From Methanoculleus sp. (GTDB lineage Archaea; Halobacteriota; Methanomicrobia; Methanomicrobiales; Methanoculleaceae), in NCBI GenBank assembly GCA_028698765.1, contig JAQVVW010000040.1, forward strand, positions 1-8,556: a stretch of DNA of 8,556 nt, written 5' to 3'. Within the stretch, counting starts at the first letter, position 1; every line of letters starts with the position of its first letter. A program made the position numbers and the translations under genes. Positions 6,876 through 8,556 of the stretch are shown here, piece by piece. The notes beneath the pieces are model-generated. The model saw only the letters and a program-made list of their open reading frames with translations, did not search any database and was not told the DNA's origin.

Positions 6876-8450
6876 GTGACGGCGGGAGAGATGCTCGCCG
6901 AGGCCGGGGCGCTCGCCCCCGGCGCCGTCACGGTGGAAGTCCGGCCGGGGGAGGTCCTGGTCCGGGTCGCGCCCGGCGATATCGTTGCGTCCTGCCGCTC
7001 TGCCGCGGAGCGGGGCTTCGAACTCGTCGACCTCACCTGCGTCGAGGGGTTCGACCGGGAGGGAGAGGCGAGCCTCCTCTACGGCATGGAGAAGGCGGGC
7101 ATCCGGGGGACCCTCACGCTCTCGTGCACGCCTGACGGTGGATCGGCCCCGTCCGTGGACTCCGTCTTCTCGTCGGCGTCGTGGTATGAGCGAAAGATCC
7201 GGGATCTCTTTGGGATCGATTTCCCCGACGCGTTCGACCGGCGAAGGCTCGTCCTCCACGAGTGCTACCCGGAGGGGTTCCACCCGATGAAGAAATCAGT
7301 CCAAAACAGGCCGTTCTCGCCGGTGACCGCCATCCCGCCGGAAGAGGAGTACCAATTCATGCCGGTCGAGGGGAAGGGCGTCTACCAGATCCCGGTCGGG
7401 CCGGTGCATGCCGGGGTCATCGAGCCGGGCCACTTCCGGTTCAGCGCGGTCGGGGAGACCGTCGTGAACCTCGAGGTGCGGATGTTCTACAAGCACCGGG
7501 GGATCGAGAAACTCGCCGAGGGGAAGAGACCGGAGGAGTGCGTCGCCGTCGCGGAAGCGGTCAGCCGCGACGAGAGCGTCGCGAACGCCCTCGGGTTCTC
7601 GCTTGCGGTCGAACGGATCGCGGGTGTCGCCGTCCCCGGGCGTGCGGAGTACCTCAGGACGATCTACGCCGAACTCGAACGGATCCATTCTCATCTCGGG
7701 AGCATGGCCGGGATGCTCGTGGACGTCGCCTACCCCGTAGGGGCGAGCCGGTTCACGGTGCTCCGCGAAGAGATCTTCCGCCTCAACCGCGACCTGACCG
7801 GGTCGCGGTTCATGCGGGGCGCCGTCAGGATCGGCGGGGTGGGCGCGGACCCATCGGACGACCGGCTCCGGGCTCTCTCCTACTTCCTGCCCGGCGCAGG
7901 GGAGCGGTTCCGGGAGTCGCTCCGGGTCGTCCTCGCCTCGCCGACGGCCATCGACCGGTTTGCGACGACGGGGGTCATCGAGCCGCGGTTCGTCCGCCCG
8001 CTCCACCTCACCGGCCCAGCCGCCCGGGCGTCGGGCTCGATCCGCGACGTCCGCCGCGACCACCCCTACGGGGCCTACGCCGATCTCGCCATACCGGTGC
8101 GGATGCTCACGGGCGGGGATGTTCTCGCCCGGTTCAGCCTCCGGGCGTCCGAGGTGATGGACTCGCTCGCGACGATCCGATCGTGCCTCGAACGCCTGCC
8201 GGACGGCCCGGTGATGGCGGATGTGGGCGGCGTGCCGGACGGGTATGCCCGGGCGATGGTCGAGTCCCCCCGCGGCCAGAACGTCCACCTTGTCCGGGTG
8301 AGGGAGGGCGTGATCGACCGCTACTCGGTCAGGACCGCGTCCTTCTGCAACTGGCAGGCGATCCAGCACGCGGTGATGGGCAACATCGTGGCGGACTTCC
8401 CGGTGATCAACAAGAGCCTCGACCTCTCCTACGCGGGGACGGATCTCTGA
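6876..8450 (+). CDS. Ehr-type large subunit: NuoC-NuoD fusion (HyfG/HycE-like) lacking all Ni-Fe cysteine ligands
   Basis: A 524-residue peripheral protein. Residues 1-150 form a NuoC (30 kDa) domain with SASWYERKIRDLFGIDFPD at 100-118 and HECYPEG at 128-134. Residues 170-524 form the NuoD/NiFe large-subunit domain, with GPVHAGVIEPGHFRF at 175-189, HRGIEKLAEGK at 207-217, ERIHSHL at 268-274 and the conserved RASG/DHPYGAY region at about 384-401. The first Ni-binding motif (RVCGICGFAHS in HycE) aligns with AVSRDESVANA, giving Ser230 and Glu233 for the cysteines and Asn237 for the His. The second (DPCYSCTDR) reads DLSYAGTDL, giving Ser518 and Gly521. The chain ends there, so there is no C-terminal peptide to process. 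It cannot bind a NiFe(CN)2CO centre in the known way. The rest of the fold is well conserved, so this is an intact gene, not a decaying one. The start is GTG 6876, set by GGAGGTG. It most likely belongs to the Ehr class; electron donor (ferredoxin?) and acceptor are unknown. Confidence 0.93.
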   Translation: MTAGEMLAEAGALAPGAVTVEVRPGEVLVRVAPGDIVASCRSAAERGFELVDLTCVEGFDREGEASLLYGMEKAGIRGTLTLSCTPDGGSAPSVDSVFSSASWYERKIRDLFGIDFPDAFDRRRLVLHECYPEGFHPMKKSVQNRPFSPVTAIPPEEEYQFMPVEGKGVYQIPVGPVHAGVIEPGHFRFSAVGETVVNLEVRMFYKHRGIEKLAEGKRPEECVAVAEAVSRDESVANALGFSLAVERIAGVAVPGRAEYLRTIYAELERIHSHLGSMAGMLVDVAYPVGASRFTVLREEIFRLNRDLTGSRFMRGAVRIGGVGADPSDDRLRALSYFLPGAGERFRESLRVVLASPTAIDRFATTGVIEPRFVRPLHLTGPAARASGSIRDVRRDHPYGAYADLAIPVRMLTGGDVLARFSLRASEVMDSLATIRSCLERLPDGPVMADVGGVPDGYARAMVESPRGQNVHLVRVREGVIDRYSVRTASFCNWQAIQHAVMGNIVADFPVINKSLDLSYAGTDL

Positions 8451-8455
8451 GGTGA
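8449..8455 (+). promoter_or_regulatory. Ribosome binding site for the next operon gene
   Basis: GAGGTGA overlaps the stop of the large-subunit gene and lies 5 bases before the ATG at 8461. An in-frame ATG at 8455 overlaps this sequence and is therefore less likely to be the start. Confidence 0.6.
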
Positions 8456-8460
8456 TGAGG

Positions 8461-8556
8461 ATGTTACCGATACTGAAGAATATCATATCCAGAAGGCCGA
8501 CCGAGGAGATCTCCCTCTGCGATCCGGAGGTCGAAGCGGTCGGGAGGGAACTGAAG
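8461..8556 (+). CDS. Partial gene in the HyfH/HycF polyferredoxin position (N-terminus only)
   Basis: The first 32 codons are visible, beginning MLPILKNIISRRPTEEISLC and remaining open to the end of the window. The gene follows the large subunit by 10 bases, where hyf/hyc operons carry the two-[4Fe-4S] ferredoxin-like subunit (HyfH/HycF). The short hydrophobic-basic start resembles the HycF/HyfH N-terminus (M-x-x-x-x-K-x-x-I/M). No CxxCxxC cluster motif has been reached; the single Cys20 is not diagnostic. The assignment therefore rests mainly on gene order. A NuoB-like (HyfI) gene would be expected next. Confidence 0.55.
   Translation, partial: MLPILKNIISRRPTEEISLCDPEVEAVGRELK

Noticed and set aside
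7262..8486. Long alternative frames on both strands over the large-subunit gene (plus 7262-8455, minus 7296-8486)
   Set aside because: Both are Arg/Gly/Pro- or Arg/Asp/Glu-rich shadows of the NuoD domain, whose conserved motifs fix the real frame.
1805..8556. A functional H2-producing group 4 hydrogenase or formate hydrogenlyase
   Set aside because: The membrane and NuoC/NuoD parts match, but all four Ni-Fe cysteine ligands are absent, so hydrogenase activity is not supported. No formate dehydrogenase gene is visible in the window.
1805..8556. A complex I (Nuo) or F420H2 dehydrogenase (Fpo) operon
   Set aside because: Order, the NuoC-NuoD fusion, the HyfB C-terminal TWGCG...MEYT segment and the HyfC ETGRIPVDNPETHLELTMVH signature are of the Hyf/Hyc type, and NuoA- and NuoJ-like genes are absent.
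1..8556. tRNA or rRNA genes, CRISPR arrays, insertion sequences or phage genes
   Set aside because: No repeat-spacer pattern, transposase, tRNA-like cloverleaf or terminal inverted repeats were seen on reading the window; no search tool was available to exclude them formally.

Overview
The window is GC-rich and densely coding. Its main content is most of an operon for a membrane-bound complex related to group 4 [NiFe] hydrogenases and complex I. The organism is most likely a methanogenic archaeon of the Methanomicrobiales, resembling Methanoculleus. This rests on the high GC, an archaeal-type TATA-like element in the divergent intergenic region, the Hyf-type gene order and recognition of the gene set. 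It is an inference, because no ribosomal RNA or methanogenesis marker lies in the window.

Layout. Positions 1-88 (minus strand) hold the 5' end of a small membrane-anchored or exported protein of unknown function. Positions 186-776 (minus strand) encode a class I SAM-dependent methyltransferase. A divergent intergenic region of about 400 bases follows, with a plausible TATA box for the rightward operon. From 1185 the plus strand runs as one tightly packed operon: a GNAT-type acetyltransferase, a HyfB-like antiporter subunit, a HyfC/NuoH-like subunit, a HyfE/NuoK-like subunit, a HyfF-like antiporter subunit, a fused NuoC-NuoD (HyfG/HycE-like) large subunit, and the first 32 codons of a gene placed where the HyfH/HycF polyferredoxin normally lies. 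Four consecutive junctions are 4-base GTGA/ATGA stop-start overlaps, and the acetyltransferase is included in that chain.

How it works together. HyfB and HyfF keep the conserved TM5 Glu, TM7 Lys and TM12 Lys of Mrp-type ion-pumping modules. HyfC and HyfE supply the acidic channel and connecting membrane parts. The large subunit and the (mostly off-window) ferredoxin and NuoB-like subunits would form the peripheral electron-transfer arm.

Main finding. The large subunit has lost all four cysteines that hold the Ni-Fe site. The first CxxC is replaced by Ser230/Glu233 and the second by Ser518/Gly521, and the chain stops exactly where a maturation protease would cut a true hydrogenase. It also lacks the quinone-site tyrosine of complex I. 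The operon therefore belongs to the Ehr (energy-converting hydrogenase-related) class: an apparently intact ion pump with no hydrogenase active site and no known electron acceptor. The class is named in the literature, but its reaction is, to my knowledge, not established. The translationally coupled GNAT gene is an additional unexplained component.
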